Translations under genes and position numbers: made by a program
Shown: in pieces, positions 23,174-35,630 of the stretch
How the letters are laid out: every line of letters begins with the position of its first letter
How positions within the stretch are numbered: the first letter of the stretch is position 1
The notes under the pieces: generated by a model
What the model was told of the DNA's origin: nothing
The model's database searches: none
The model's input: the letters and a program-made list of their open reading frames with translations, nothing else
From: Helichrysum umbraculigerum
Taxonomy: Eukaryota > Streptophyta > Magnoliopsida > Asterales > Asteraceae
NCBI GenBank assembly: GCA_949592205.1
Contig: CATIUR010000001.1
Span: 1,502,001-1,566,000 of the forward strand
Length of the DNA: 64,000 nucleotides
Direction of reading: 5' to 3'

Positions 23174-25120
23174 ATCTGTAACACCCCCAAATTTAACAGT
23201 TTGCGGAAGCGATGTTTTGGGTGTTACTAATCAATAATCACAAGCACAAAGGATACAGTGAACGACTCTAAATGAGACGTTTGAAAAGTTATTACATTAA
23301 TACATAAGTAGTTTCAAAATACAAGCTCGAGTTCAAGTAAATTCCTAGAGATTCTAATACATAACAACTAGTACAAAAGTAATGTATAAAAATCTCCAAG
23401 CTTGTAATGCATGCGACTCGAGCTAAGTAAGCTTATCCTGCTGGGCATCCTTACTGATGCTGTGTACCTGAGAAGCATTACTAAAACGGTCAACCAAAAA
23501 GGTTGGTGAATCTCACAGGTTTGTAAGTAAGTAAACAGTTTGAACACACAAGTAGTATTTGTAAATCATAGCCAGCCAGTAATTAACGATCACAGGTTAT
23601 GTTCATCGTTAACTTAAGTTTTAATAAGTGGGTGGTTGCAAGTCATGCAAACCGTTTGATACAATCGCCATGAGCCACCATAGTTGAAGCTTAACGTACA
23701 GTAAATATAGGTACCCCCTCATGAATGTAATCCAAAACATTCATACGGAACGAGTAAGAAACGCCCGTTTCTACAGGAACGGTTCGTGGTAGTGCTTGCT
23801 ACCCCGGGCGGGGATTGTCAGTCCCATATGGATCCATATACTAAAACTCGCGCTTATCACATAACTAACAACTATGATTCAGGAGGATTTCATTGGATTA
23901 GTCGTAAACTCATGCAATTGGCGTATCGTTAATCTCGTACAGTAAGTAAATCATGGCAGCAAGTAAGTTTTGTGTGTTCATGTAAAACAGTAATGCATCT
24001 CACCCCTGAGTATAAAACAGTAAAGTAGGGGCTGTAAGACTCACCTGAGTCTGGCAGACAATGCAGTAAGTAAGCAAGTAGTATTCCCGAACTAGCAACC
24101 CTTAGCGTCCTAACACGCATAAGGTTTAGTAAGTAAATGGAATACTTGTAAAGTATCCATGCTAGTTGTTCCCAAACTAGTTAATGTCCATTAGTTTGTT
24201 GGTAAGTTTGTAATCGTTTGTAAATCGTAGTTTGTATAAAAGTTGTACGGTTCGTTTGTTATCGGTGTATAATAATAATTCCATCCATTATTATTATGTA
24301 TTCATAGTAGTTATACAGTTGTAAAGTATACTCGTATGATCGTTTGTTTGTATTACAACATGTATCGTTTGTGTACGTTCCAATGGGCTTAGTCCCCAAA
24401 GGGTACGAGTGAAACCTCGTAAGTATTCGTATGTATGTTCGTATCAGTTAACGTGTAATCCAGCACGTAACTAGTGAGTGAACTTGTAAGTTCGTATCGG
24501 ATGTAATCCCGTGTATGTACAAGTGTAAGTTCGTTGGAGTGTAATCTCCTAAGTATATCCAAGTGTAATCTCGTACGCGTGTGTGAGTGAAATCTCACGT
24601 TTAGTTTAGTATAGCCTTGTACATATTCAAGTATCGTTGTATACTTTCAAAAGTATAGTATTTTCATGTATAAGTAACGCCGAGTAAAGTACGTTTACGT
24701 TTTAAGTATATTCCATACTTGTATAAAATGTAAGTTTCAATCAGCCTGTTATAGCGTCACTTGTATGCGTCACTTATGGATATTATGCGACACTCAGGTA
24801 GTGTCGTAATATGTTATCTGTTTCAATATGTATGCGACACTTAAATAGTGTCGGTATTCAGGTAGTGCGTCACTAAGTAAGTGACGTTAGTAAGTATTGT
24901 TTTTCATCAGTGCGTCACTATGATAGTGACGGTATAAAGTGTCGTGTACAAATAGTGCGTCACAATTGAAGTGACGGTATAGGTGAGTAAATCAGTTTAT
25001 GGGGCGACACTCGACAAGTGTCGGTATATACATGTATGCGTCACTGATGAAGTGACGGTATGAGGGTCAGTGACGTCATCGGTAGTAACTAGGTGTTATT
25101 CGTTTCTACTGAAAGTTATA

Positions 25121-25523
25121 TGTAAGGATTCAAGATTTGATGATTACAAAACAAAATATGCATAACGTTTAGAAGATGAAACTACAAGGACTTAATGTGA
25201 AATATTAAGTTTACTTTCTATGCAAGTTAGGTTTTATTGTAACCCTAAAGATCTCTATTATATAAAGAGACATAGGGACGTAGGTTTTGGTGTGCACACA
25301 TAATGTAGACCCGTAGGGTTTTGGTTTAGCCTCAAGATCAAGGTTTCTTGACCCTGTTGCAATTGTGTAACTGTTCTATTATGATCTAATAGAATTGAGG
25401 CTTTGATTGATAACATTGATGTTTTTATTGTTATTCCGCACTTTACGATTAATTCATTGTTATCATTGTATCCTAGATCAAGACCTAAAAAGTCTCGAGC
25501 TAGATCGTTATTGGGTTTTCACA
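25121..25523 (+). repeat. 5' LTR of E (403 bp)
   Basis: It is a direct copy of 27242-27644, starting TGTAAGG and ending TTTTCACA. It includes ctctattatataaagagac (around 25253-25271), a plausible TATA box. Confidence 0.95.
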
Positions 25524-25525
25524 AT

Positions 25526-25537
25526 TGGTATCAGAGC
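25526..25537 (+). other. Primer-binding site of E
   Basis: TGGTATCAGAGC sits 2 bp after the 5' LTR. Confidence 0.9.
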
Positions 25538-26136
25538 CATGGTGGCTCATGATCTAGGATCGAAAAGGTTTAAAAGTCTTACGAAGAAGATATTGGAAAA
25601 TTAGGGTTTTTCAATTTTTTGTTCGTCACTTTCTGCGCAGCCGTGGTAAAAAATTTGGATCTCATTCGTTAATCGTCCAATCGTCGTGAAATTTGAACTG
25701 TAAGTTCATAACATATACGTGCACAATCTGACCGAAGGAATTTTCGATCAGAGCTTTCAATTGAGAGATATTAATTGTCGAAATTGGTGCAGAAAGTTTA
25801 GGGTTTTTCAGAACGGCTGGAGTAAAACGATCACCGTGTCTTCGTTACTCAACGAATACTCATGATTTTTGGATATGTTATATAAGACACATGTTTCTAC
25901 ATCGTGTAAAAATTTCATCGTGATCGGAGTTTCCTACAGAGAGATATTAAAATTCGATTTTACAGCAGTAAGTTTGTGGTTTCTTTTGTGTAGCTGAAGT
26001 CAAATAATTTCCGTGAATTCGTTAACCGTTGGATCGACTTGGTTTTTGGATATGTGGTTAACGAGATATCGATAGACTTCGTGTTAAAATTTGAGCTTCA
26101 TCGGATGTGTAACCAAGGAGATATACAGTTCGTAAG
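25538..26136 (+). other. Non-coding interior of E, left part
   Basis: Diverged repeated phrases such as gtgaaatttgaa / gtaaaaatttcatcgtgatcgg and gagatatt(aa) recur three to four times at intervals of roughly 100-170 bp, suggesting an old internal duplication. No ORF of note. Confidence 0.5.
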
Positions 26137-26396
26137 CCACTGTCATCAACTTGCCCCTGCTAGTACAAAGTTACCACGGTTAAGTACAACGTTGCCTTTG
26201 TTAGTACGACGTTGCCACTGCTAGCACTGATCTACCACTGCTAATACAAGCTTGCCACTGTTGGTAGAAGCTTACCACTGCTAGTACAAACCTACCGCTG
26301 CTAATACATAGTAACCACTGTTCGGTATAGCCACTGTTAGTAGTTGCCACTGCTAATATAACTTTGCCACTGTTGGGTAGCGATACCACTGTTAGT
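26137..26396 (+). repeat. Degenerate ~23-bp tandem repeats inside E
   Basis: About eleven units of the form gttgccactgctagtacaa with many substitutions lie in the middle of the non-coding interior. Part of the array is open on the - strand (26201-26389), giving a repetitive, probably meaningless ORF. Confidence 0.85.
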
Positions 26397-27014
26397 CATT
26401 TTTCAAACACTAGCGGAATTAGTGATACTCGTCATGGATGGTACTACATGGTTTTCGTTGCTATTATTGGATGGTTATCCGTATAGTTCTTATGGTTACT
26501 TTGGATCTCGAATGGGATTGTTTTTCATAACAATCTATTCTGATTGATTTAATGGCTTGTTTTTAAGATGATTTGAAGATTTGATCACGAAGAAGATTGA
26601 TTATAGCTTATTTGATATTGTAGTTGAGTTTGACAGGTTTGTATCTTATCATATCTCAAAGTGGTGGATGAAGAGCTTTGAAGATAACTTGTTTGGTTTG
26701 TATGGGACGACGAAGACTTGACAAATCTAGCAAACGTGTGAGATTAAACTTATGATGCTCAATGCTCACATTTGCTATCACTTGAAAGAGTTTTGGTATG
26801 CTCGGTGACTTATGTTGGAAAATAAGGATTTTTGTCAAAGAGATTGCGGTCTACTTATATATTGGATTATAAGTTCGACGTCGTGGTTAGTACAAGATAT
26901 AAGGTACAGGTTTGGAAGATTCAACTTCTTCATCAAGTTTGTTATATTCTGTTTTCTTCATAGGTGATCATTACATAGAGCCAATAAAAGTTTGAGATTC
27001 AAGAGATGGTGAAC
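26397..27014 (+). other. Non-coding interior of E, right part
   Basis: No coding similarity or repeat boundary recognised. Confidence 0.5.
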
Positions 27015-27241
27015 ATATTTTAAGGGGAAGCTTATTGTTTAATGTTTCATCATCTACATGTACCACTTGAGGGGAAGTGTTTACAAGTTGCAAAAGATTC
27101 TGATTTGATTATTACAAAAAGGGGAAGAAGGATATTGTTAAGTGATTTTGCAGCTTATAATAAGTGGTGACATGTCAAGGGGAAGCATAGAAGACGGTTT
27201 CATTTATCAAGATTGTTTTGTAATATCAAATAGGGGAAGAT
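27015..27241 (+). repeat. Five purine-tract-like ggggaag motifs before the 3' LTR of E
   Basis: aggggaag occurs near 27020, 27070, 27120, 27178 and 27234; the last abuts the 3' LTR and is the likely polypurine tract. The earlier four, 50-60 bp apart, look like duplicated decoy tracts. Confidence 0.75.
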
Positions 27242-27644
27242 TGTAAGGATTCAAGATTTGATGATTACAAAACAAAATATGCATAACGTTTAGAAGATGA
27301 AACTACAAGGACTTAATGTGAAATATTAAGTTTACTTTCTATGCAAGTTAGGTTTTATTGTAACCCTAAAGATCTCTATTATATAAAGAGACATAGGGAC
27401 GTAGGTTTTGGTGTGCACACATAATGTAGACCCGTAGGGTTTTGGTTTAGCCTCAAGATCAAGGTTTCTTGACCCTGTTGCAATTGTGTAACTGTTCTAT
27501 TATGATCTAATAGAATTGAGGCTTTGATTGATAACATTGATGTTTTTATTGTTATTCCGCACTTTACGATTAATTCATTGTTATCATTGTATCCTAGATC
27601 AAGACCTAAAAAGTCTCGAGCTAGATCGTTATTGGGTTTTCACA
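27242..27644 (+). repeat. 3' LTR of E (403 bp)
   Basis: It appears identical to 25121-25523 when read base by base. It is followed by the target duplication ttata. Confidence 0.95.
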
Positions 27645-29582
27645 TTATAAGTTTTTATCGATGATAGCGACACTAATGAAGTGTCGGTATACGTGTTCTA
27701 GCGTCACTAAGGAAGTGCCGTGATTGTTTCTGCTGAACGTTATATGGTAGCGACACTTATGTAGTGTCGTGTTGTTTCTGCCGAAAGTGTTAAGACTGCA
27801 TCACTTGTGAAGTGACGGTATAGTGTTTTAGCGGCACTAATGAAGTGTCGCGTATGGACGGTTCGTGACCTATGCGTCACTAAAGCGAAGTGTCGCATAA
27901 CTGGCGTGAGCCATGCGACACTTACCTCTGGTCAGATTTTGATTCGTGTCGAAAACGTGTCTAACGAGTTCCGTTCAAGATGAAACTTTTACACAAGTTA
28001 TATTATGTTATAATGAGTTCATAAAAATTGTTGGATGTCGTTTTTAATGTTCGAGGTGTCGTTTTATTTAAAATGACCAAAACCGACATTTTCGTAAAAG
28101 TGTTCAAAAACGAGTTTAGATTACATATTTGGACATTACTAAGTTAGGGAAACAATAATCTAGCAAAATAAAAGTAATCGGAAAAGTTTCGGGTCGCCGG
28201 AAAACTTACAAAGTTGTCGAAACGAAAATCCGAAAAGATGAGATTGTAGCCCTCGTTCTCGTGATCGCTTTTCTCCAAACGAGCCTATAGCTTCGAGGTG
28301 TTTTTGTGGTGTTTTTATGGTGTTTGAGGAACGGTTTTAGAGAGAGAGAGAGAAACCGTAGAGAGAGAGAGGGAGAGAATGATTGAGAGTGGGTTGTTTT
28401 GTGTGTGTAAGTGGAGAAAGAGGTGAGGGCTTAATGCCCCCTCACCTTGGCCGGTTTTGGGTGGGGCCACATGATGTGGTCTCACCAACTTTTCGTTCCC
28501 TCGCGTTTGCGCTCCGTGCGGTGTTCGTTTTCCCGGTCGTTTAAACGTAAAAATCATTTTGTACGCGATTAAATATACGTTTTAAATTACGAATTAATAC
28601 TCGATAATTAATGTGTAGTATTTTACCAAAATACTAGTTTTCAAGTTATAAATCATAACTTAGTTTTGTTTCGTCGGTTGGTCGAGTTTTCGGAGAGTTC
28701 GGTGACATTTTATTTAAAACGTACGTTTTGGTTATATTATAAACATAATATAATGTAGTCATCAAAGTAATTAAATAATTTCGCATTATTTAATAATCGT
28801 TTTATCAACGTACGCAAGTTTGTACAATTGTTGTTTTATACGATATGTACGAATCGTATACGCGTATATATACATATATTCCATCCATATATATATATAT
28901 ATAAGTAAGTAATGTATTTAATCCTATTTCATATTAAATACAAGTAATAAACACGTAATTAGGAAAATTTTAAATTTACCCTAATTTTGGGGTTGTTACA
29001 ACAAGTGTCCTCCTCATTTCTTCACCTTTTTTATCTATTTCCTCCCTCTTTCTCATTTCTCCACCTTTATTATCCATTTCTCCTCTCTTTCTTTCTTTAT
29101 TTCTTTCTCTCTTTTTTTTCTTTTTTTTCTATTTCTTTTTTTTTTCTAAAAACTTTTGTTAATTTTTTTTTATAAAAAAAAAACATTTTGAACTTAAATT
29201 TTTTTTTTTTAAGTTGTAAGAATTTCTATAACGCTTTTATCAAAAATAAATAATTAAATAAAACTTGTTAACATTTTTTTAGAAAAAATTATCATTTTTA
29301 ACAATTAAAAATGAAAAAAATAGCTTTTAACATTTTTTAAAAACTTTTTTACTGTTTAATTTTTTCTTTTTTATATCATTTTCACATTTGTGATGCACTA
29401 GATATTATATATTATGATGCAGATGAATATAAAAAACAAAATGCAATAAAAGTAAATTATTATTGTTCACTAACATAATAAACTATGATGTACTAATTTT
29501 CTCTGAATATGATGCCTCGAGTATTTAAATATCATGAATCGAATTTCAAAATATACTATAAATCATTGTTATTGAATTAAAA

Positions 29583-29860
29583 AATGGTGCATCATAGTTA
29601 TAAAAACATGGTTCATCATAGTTATAAAACATGGTGCATCGAGTGTTTAAAATATCATGCATCGACTTTCAAAATATACTATAAAACATCGTTATTGAAT
29701 TAAAAATGGTGCATCATAGTTATAAAACAGGGTGCATCATAGTTATAAAATATAGTGCATCATAGTTATATATATGACGATCCAACTTTTAGATATACGA
29801 TATTCAATATTTGTGTATAAATCTTGGTGCATCATAGTTATAAAATATGGTGCATCATAA
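29583..29860. repeat. Imperfect repeats of tggtgcatcatagttataaaa inside C
   Basis: Six to eight units of about 24 bp are scattered in the AT-rich interior of element C, mixed with a longer duplicated stretch (tgcatcga ... ctttcaaaatatactataaa). Confidence 0.75.
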
Positions 29861-30319
29861 TTTTAATTTTACGATGCAATGAAGTTATAATTTTGTTATA
29901 TCGACATTTAATTTATTCAAGGTATGAATATGGTACATCACGTAAATGTTTTTTTTTCTGTAATACTATATATAAAATTGTATTTACATATAATAACGTG
30001 AGGTAATAACAACAAAAAAAGGTTGAAAACCTTAAAAAAAATAAAAAAAATGATAAACAAGTTGTGAAAAAGGTTGAAAAATCGCAAAAAAAAAAAAAAG
30101 TTTTATAACAAGAACTTTAAAAAATAAAAAATAAAAAATTAATACTAAGAAAAAAATAAAAAATAAAATAATAAAACACTGAAAAAATTTTAAGAAAAAA
30201 AGTAGAGAAATGATAAGGGTAAAGAAATGAAGAAGGTGGAGAAATGGAGGAAGACACTTGTCACCTCCCCATTTGTTTCTCTCCCTTCCCTCCCTAAACC
30301 TCTTCCTCACAAGAACCAA

Positions 30320-30594
30320 TATCTTATATTATTTATATTATTATACTTCTCCTTTTGTTGTCGACTTGTTGTTATCAAGCAATAAATAAATTTTGACGAA
30401 GAAAAAAAAAGATGCTAAAACTAAGTCAAAGTATTAATTAATATGATCATTTTTACATGTTCAGAGTTAAAAAAAAAAAAAGAAAAAAAAAAAGAAGAAG
30501 AAGCTAATTAACCAAATTTGGGTTATTATTCTACATTTGTAATTTCTCTTCATTTCTTCGTAATTTCTTACCCATGAGATCCTATTACTTTAAA
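30320..30594. other. AT-rich spacer between C and solo LTR F
   Basis: Poly-A and GAA runs (30466-30510); nothing else recognised. Confidence 0.5.
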
Positions 30595-32404
30595 TGTGGC
30601 ACCCCCTATTTTTCGATTTGCGGAAGCGAGTTTTGGGTGCCACTAATCAAATATCAAAACACCAAGATTATAAGCAAACGACTCTACATGAGACGTTTAT
30701 ACATTTCAAAAGTAATTACATAGTTTAAGTCATAACTTTACAAGGATAGCGAGTTCGCAAAATGATTTCTGAAGATTTTAGTACATAACGTTTAACAAAA
30801 TATAATGCAAGAAAATTTTCATGAGTGTTTAGATGCATGCGACTCGTACTAGCTAGCATATCCTGCGGGCCATCCTACTGTTGCCTGTCACCTGAGAATA
30901 CAACACTAAAAGGTCAGCTATAAAGTTGGTGAATCTCACAGGTTTAAAATAAACATTGATGTGATCAATATGATTATCCGATGATTTTAATACCAACAAT
31001 AAATGAACAATGTAAACCGAACAATGATAAACCAATTAAGGTTCCTGAACTATGAGTTAACCTAATAAGGTTACCGAACAATGTTAAGACCGACACTGAT
31101 ATTGCACTGAGCTATGATTCAAGGCCTAACCCGATCTTTGCCTCTCGTCTTGGTGATACACCCTTGACAATTACTAAAGTGCCCGTTTTTAACTTGGTTG
31201 TAGCTAGCAACCCGGACGGCGACGTCACTCCCATGATAGTACTATCCTTTAGCAATCGCGCCTTATTAAGTTAATGAATCATACACTGATGAGGACTTTA
31301 CCGAATTAAAACACTCGTGCAATAACCGTACAATGAAAATCAAGATCGACAATGATAACCGAACAACGTAACCCAACATGGTTAACCGAATCAAATAACA
31401 ATGTAATTAACTGAGTTAATAACTAAATTAACTAACCGAATAACTTGTGATCACTAAAACAATTTGTGTTGCATCTCCCCCGAATTATAAAAATAGTAAA
31501 CAGTGAAAATGGGGCCGTGAGACTCACCTGAGTCTATCCGAGCAATGAGTATGTCCGACAAGGAATGTGCAGTCCAAAATCTCCTAGAGTCCTAAACACG
31601 CGAGATTCTAATGAGTATTTGATTGTCTAACATTTATCCGTATCAATATGTATCCGATTATATTATATCCAAATGTTTAAGTTTGTATCTCCCGTTCAAG
31701 GTTTGTAAAAATGTACAGCCCGTTGGTAACGACTCGAGATCGTATTCCAAAATACAATTTTTGTACTTGTTTGTAGTTGATTTCATAAACTTTTGATACT
31801 TATTTAGCTTGAAATTGGTCTCATGTAATAAGGTTAAAGATTGAGGAAGGAAATATGAAAAAATGAAGCATTTTGCTGTTTTGACTATGTTACACCGTTT
31901 TGGCCATAACTTCCTCATACAAACTCGGATTAAGGCGATCAAGCTGCCCAAACGACCGTGACTCAGAGGACTACAAAACTACAAAAGATTGTGGGCTGGA
32001 TGCATGTTACCCATCCGGGTGGGGCCCCATACCCCTACGGGTAGGTTTTATGACCCATCCGGGTTTCATGATCCACCCGTCCGGGTGAGTGGTTTCTTTC
32101 AGTCTGTTCGTGCAGTTCATCCCCAAACCAGTTTATAACATATTTTTTCGGATATAATACATAGATATAACTTCGATACATGATAATATAAGTTTGTAAA
32201 ACACAAATTTAAACAAAGTTAAAGTTTGAAGTTTTCTTACAATTCAAAAATTGAAGCCGTGAGGTGATGATGATGAGCTTGATGATGATGATGATTCAAG
32301 ATGATGATTTTGATTATGAAGATGATGTTGTTTATGTTATTGTTGTTGTTTGATGATCAAAGAAAGGAAACGAGAGAGAGAGCAGAGAGAAAAGAATGGG
32401 TGTG

Positions 32405-34566
32405 TATAACACCCCTCATTTCTAGGACCATTATTATAATGAATTCAATTCGGAAGCGTAAATTTTCAAACAAAATTACTATTATACAACAGTTTAATCC
32501 TTTCAAACCAAAATAATACAACACAGGTGTTATGTAATTTAAAACATGCCTTCGGTTATTAAACCAACATCAGAGTGATTCATCTGTCAAACATTCCATC
32601 AGTTCCAAGAACTTCCTGCCCTGCCCAATATGTCCCATCAATTATAACCTGCAGGAAGGACTGTAGTGGAGTTAGCATAACGCTAAGTGAGGGAATCAAT
32701 AAACACAATCCAACTTAGCATAACAACTCTGTTTACATCAAAGCACAATAACACAGAGTATCTAGAGTTCTTAGGGAAACCTTCAGCTAAGAACATACAA
32801 TTCTATTTCAATGAGATAACATCTCAATAAAATAACATGTCAATGAGGATCGGTGGCTCTGGAGATATCATAATACCCGGGGATTCTCCAAGAACACTTA
32901 CCGTCAATCTGTAAGGCCAATACAGAATAGACCGATAGCTTGGTACTAATTTCATTCGACCTAATTTCCTATTAACGATAAGTACAAGGAAATTCATGTC
33001 GTCTTTAATAGTAACCAAGCCCAACTAACACGTTGACCTCAATACCATAATGCCCGAAGGCCAAATAACAAGTGATCACACATTCAATCAGGTCAACATA
33101 TTAGACTAAACAGTCTATCAAGAGTATTATTACTAACAACCATAATTATCATGGAAAACTAAATAATAATAATACGTTACCCGTTGTAACCAAACTTGTT
33201 ACAACTAAATTACACTGAGGTTACAGATCCACTCACCGAATACCTCAGTTGTCCACTCAGTAGTCTAATGTCACTGAGTCTTCTGTTTATCTGAAATTAC
33301 AACAGAATATCACAAGTTAGTAACTTGTCTCAAATTTATATAACATCTTACAATTGTAATTATATCAACAATTCACAATTACTTATTACGTTATGATCAT
33401 TAGGATCACAACATCATCTTAATTAATTTTAATCATCACTATATCACATGGTTAACCATAATCAAGGTTATCAACCTTTATCATCAATAATTCATCAAAA
33501 CAATAACATTTGGTCAAATGAATACTTAACCAAATAAGTTACCACCTTATTCTTTAATTCTCAATTAAGCATTCTAATTAATAATCAATACTCATTTCAT
33601 CATAAAATCCATCAAACTTCTCATAATTATCAAGTTCTCAAGAACACTTAAACAATTTCACAACCCTTAGCATAATCAATGTAAATCATCATCTTTAATT
33701 AATCGTAATATGATCATTAGCCACATTTATCAACTTATGCACTAATAACACAAGCTTAAAAGCCTTGATTCTATCAACATCAACTAAACCCATAAACTTT
33801 ATTAATGATCATATATCAACTTCATCATTTCTAAGCTAGGTTTAGATTCTAATCATCATTTAAACTCCAACTAACAATTATTTCATCATTTCAAGCTTCA
33901 ATTTCACTTTCATCATGCTAATTAAATCAAATACACAAAAACCCATTTTCTAGGTTTATGAAATTCAAGAATTAGCAATTACAACATGTTTATAATGATG
34001 ATGGAATGATTAATACATGTTATTGAAGCTTAACCAACCTCAATTTACACTTTTGAAACCTTAATTTCGGATTTTGATCAAGAACACCGAAATCCCTAAT
34101 TTCTAGGTTTTAGAAAATGAAGAATCAAGATTATACCTTGATTATGATGATTAAAGAGACTTGAATTCGAGTTCCAGAGCTTCAATTTGATGTTTTCATA
34201 TGATTTCTTGAATTGATTTTAGGGTTTCATGTTTCTGTATGTATATATGAACGTACAGTATGTATGTAGATATGTTTGTGAATAAACCGACTCAAATATG
34301 AGTCTATTACATAATTGCCCAAATTTGTTTCCCCGTACTTATCATTCTCTGGAACTTAAAAACCATTTGCGGGGAAATATTATTTTATTTTACCATCAAC
34401 TGAATTAATTTAAAACAGTTAACAATTTACTAGTCACAATAAATTATGTGACTCTTTAACTATTTATTTTCAAATAATAACACAGAACTATTTTCTGACA
34501 CACAAATTAAATATTAACAGTCAGAAAATATTAAAATACAACTAGACCCGAGGAGTGGATGTTACA
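32405..34566 (-). repeat. 3' LTR of G (2162 bp)
   Basis: On the + strand it runs TATAACACCCCTC... to ...GTGGATGTTACA. On the - strand a putative 54-nt exon (33237-33290) lies between acceptor ttgtaatttcag and donor GTGAGT (first base 33236); the second intron would end at ttcctgcag (32649). The short ORF at 32824-33024 lies across this region and recurs in the other LTR; it has no domain. Confidence 0.93.
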
Positions 34567-34615
34567 AATCTCCCCCCCCCCCCCCCCCCTTAAAGAGATT
34601 TCGTCCTCGAAATCT
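34567..34615 (-). other. Poly-G polypurine tract and pre-PPT hairpin of G
   Basis: On the - strand the sense order is the hairpin agatttcgaggacgaaatct (34596-34615), then a run of 18 G (C-run 34572-34589 on +), then agatt and the LTR. An unbroken homopolymer is unusual for a polypurine tract and may also be a place for sequencing error. Confidence 0.8.
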
Positions 34616-35178
34616 GATTCCACTTATCCAATCTAATGAAATAGAATCACACATTTCATTTTATTAACACTGTTCTTTTCATGCAACTTACACACCACCA
34701 ATGTGTATTTCAATTAAATTCACACAAACACATAAATTGTGTTTTGTACTCAATTTAATTTTGATATCTAAAAAAGATACACATGTCATACATTACTCTC
34801 TTGAGCAACGTATTAATACAGGTACACGTTTTCGATTCCTTCCACATTCACATATCTAATTGTACATGTTTCTACCTTTTCTCCCTGCACATATACTGTG
34901 CAATTTTATCCTGTCTCCAATAATCTAATTGACTACTTACATGACCATTCATACTTAGTCATGTAAACAATTATAAACATATAATCACTGGTAATCACTG
35001 GTAATAACTATAGCACATTTTCATTTGAGCGTTTCAACTTTATAACAATCACAACAAGTGGTAATGAATACCACAACATGCCTATTAACAACAAAGTTGA
35101 ACTCAAATCATAAATAGCAATTTAGCTAATAATCAGGTATTTCTTTAGCTAACCAGTTGCTAGAAATCTTTACCTTTG
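34616..35178 (-). other. Interior of G, left part, non-coding
   Basis: AT-rich with repeated short words (ggtaatcactggtaat, tgtaaacaattataaacata). No ORF or domain. It is interrupted at 35178 by H, whose duplication ctttg occupies 35174-35178. Confidence 0.6.
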
Positions 35179-35554
35179 TGTAACACCCCCAAATTTAATG
35201 ATTTGCGGAAGCTTGATTTGGGTGTTACTAATCAATAACAAAGCACAAAGATAAATAGCAAACGACTCTATATGCGTCGTTTTAACAAAATATATTGATA
35301 ACTGAAATGTTTACAACATTTAAAGCTTTACATAGCTCGAGTTAAATAAAATGAGATTTCAGTACATAAGTACTTGTACAAAATATACTAATGCAAGAAA
35401 AATCTCAATCGTCTGTATGCTGACTCGAGCTAAATCCTGAAGCAGAAACATCCTACTGCTGGGTACCTGCGATATATGCTAAAAGGTCAGCTATAAAGCT
35501 GGTGAGCTCACAGGTTTGAAATCAAGTAATATCGTATGAACCGCAAGATTTAAA

Positions 35555-35630
35555 TAATGAATTGCATCCAGCAATTAAGTAATGAATTGCATCCAGCAAT
35601 TTAATAATGAATTGCATCCAGCAATTTAAT
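35555..35630. repeat. Three ~25-bp tandem repeats in LTR of H (also about 43773-43848)
   Basis: The unit taatgaattgcatccagcaa occurs three times in a row in both LTRs; each unit contains the near-palindrome attgcatccagcaat. Confidence 0.9.

Larger units (their letters stand above)
25121..27644 (+). mobile_element. Element E: 2.5-kb non-coding LTR element (short LARD/TRIM type)
   Basis: Two 403-bp LTRs (TGTAAGGATTC...GGGTTTTCACA) flank a 1718-bp interior. Target duplication ttata is at 25116-25120 and 27645-27649. A primer-binding site follows the left LTR and a purine tract precedes the right one, so orientation is +. The LTRs look identical by eye. The interior has no gag or pol. The short LTR and ggggaag purine tracts look Copia-like, but without coding sequence the superfamily is not proven. 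Confidence 0.93.
16813..29000 (-). mobile_element. Element D: non-autonomous Gypsy-type LTR element with gag but no pol
   Basis: Two LTRs of equal length (3295 bp once nested element E is removed) enclose a 3069-bp internal region. The 5-bp target duplication acaag is at 16808-16812 and 29001-29005. Orientation is -: primer-binding site next to the right LTR, polypurine tract next to the left. Inside are a gag frame with two nonsense codons and a separate 204-codon ORF with a zinc knuckle. Protease, RT, RNase H and integrase are absent, so mobility would need enzymes from an autonomous relative (TR-GAG/LARD-like organisation). I count about eight LTR differences (~0.25%), so the insertion is young. 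Confidence 0.93.
23177..29000 (-). repeat. 5' LTR of D, interrupted by element E
   Basis: The sequence matches 16813-20107 end to end once 25121-27644 and one copy of the 5-bp duplication ttata are removed (5824 - 2529 = 3295 bp). It is the promoter-proximal LTR. The putative second intron is 23468-24044; element E lies inside the putative first intron. Confidence 0.95.
16746..30319. mobile_element. Element C: TIR element of about 1.4 kb, split by element D
   Basis: The left arm (16746-16812 continued at 29006-29060) and right arm (about 30225-30319) are inverted copies of each other: gggagagaa, gaggtgacaagtgtc and ctcctcatttcttcacc recur as reverse complements over about 95 bp. D inserted inside the left arm. 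The interior (29060-30225) is very AT-rich, non-coding, with a tandem repeat at 29583-29860. Long TIRs without coding capacity suggest a non-autonomous DNA transposon (Mutator-like by look). Exact ends and target duplication are uncertain by a few bases. Confidence 0.75.

Noticed and set aside
32260..32330. gatgatgat-rich tract as a coding Asp repeat
   Set aside because: It is part of the leader region of solo LTR F, with stops in all frames nearby.
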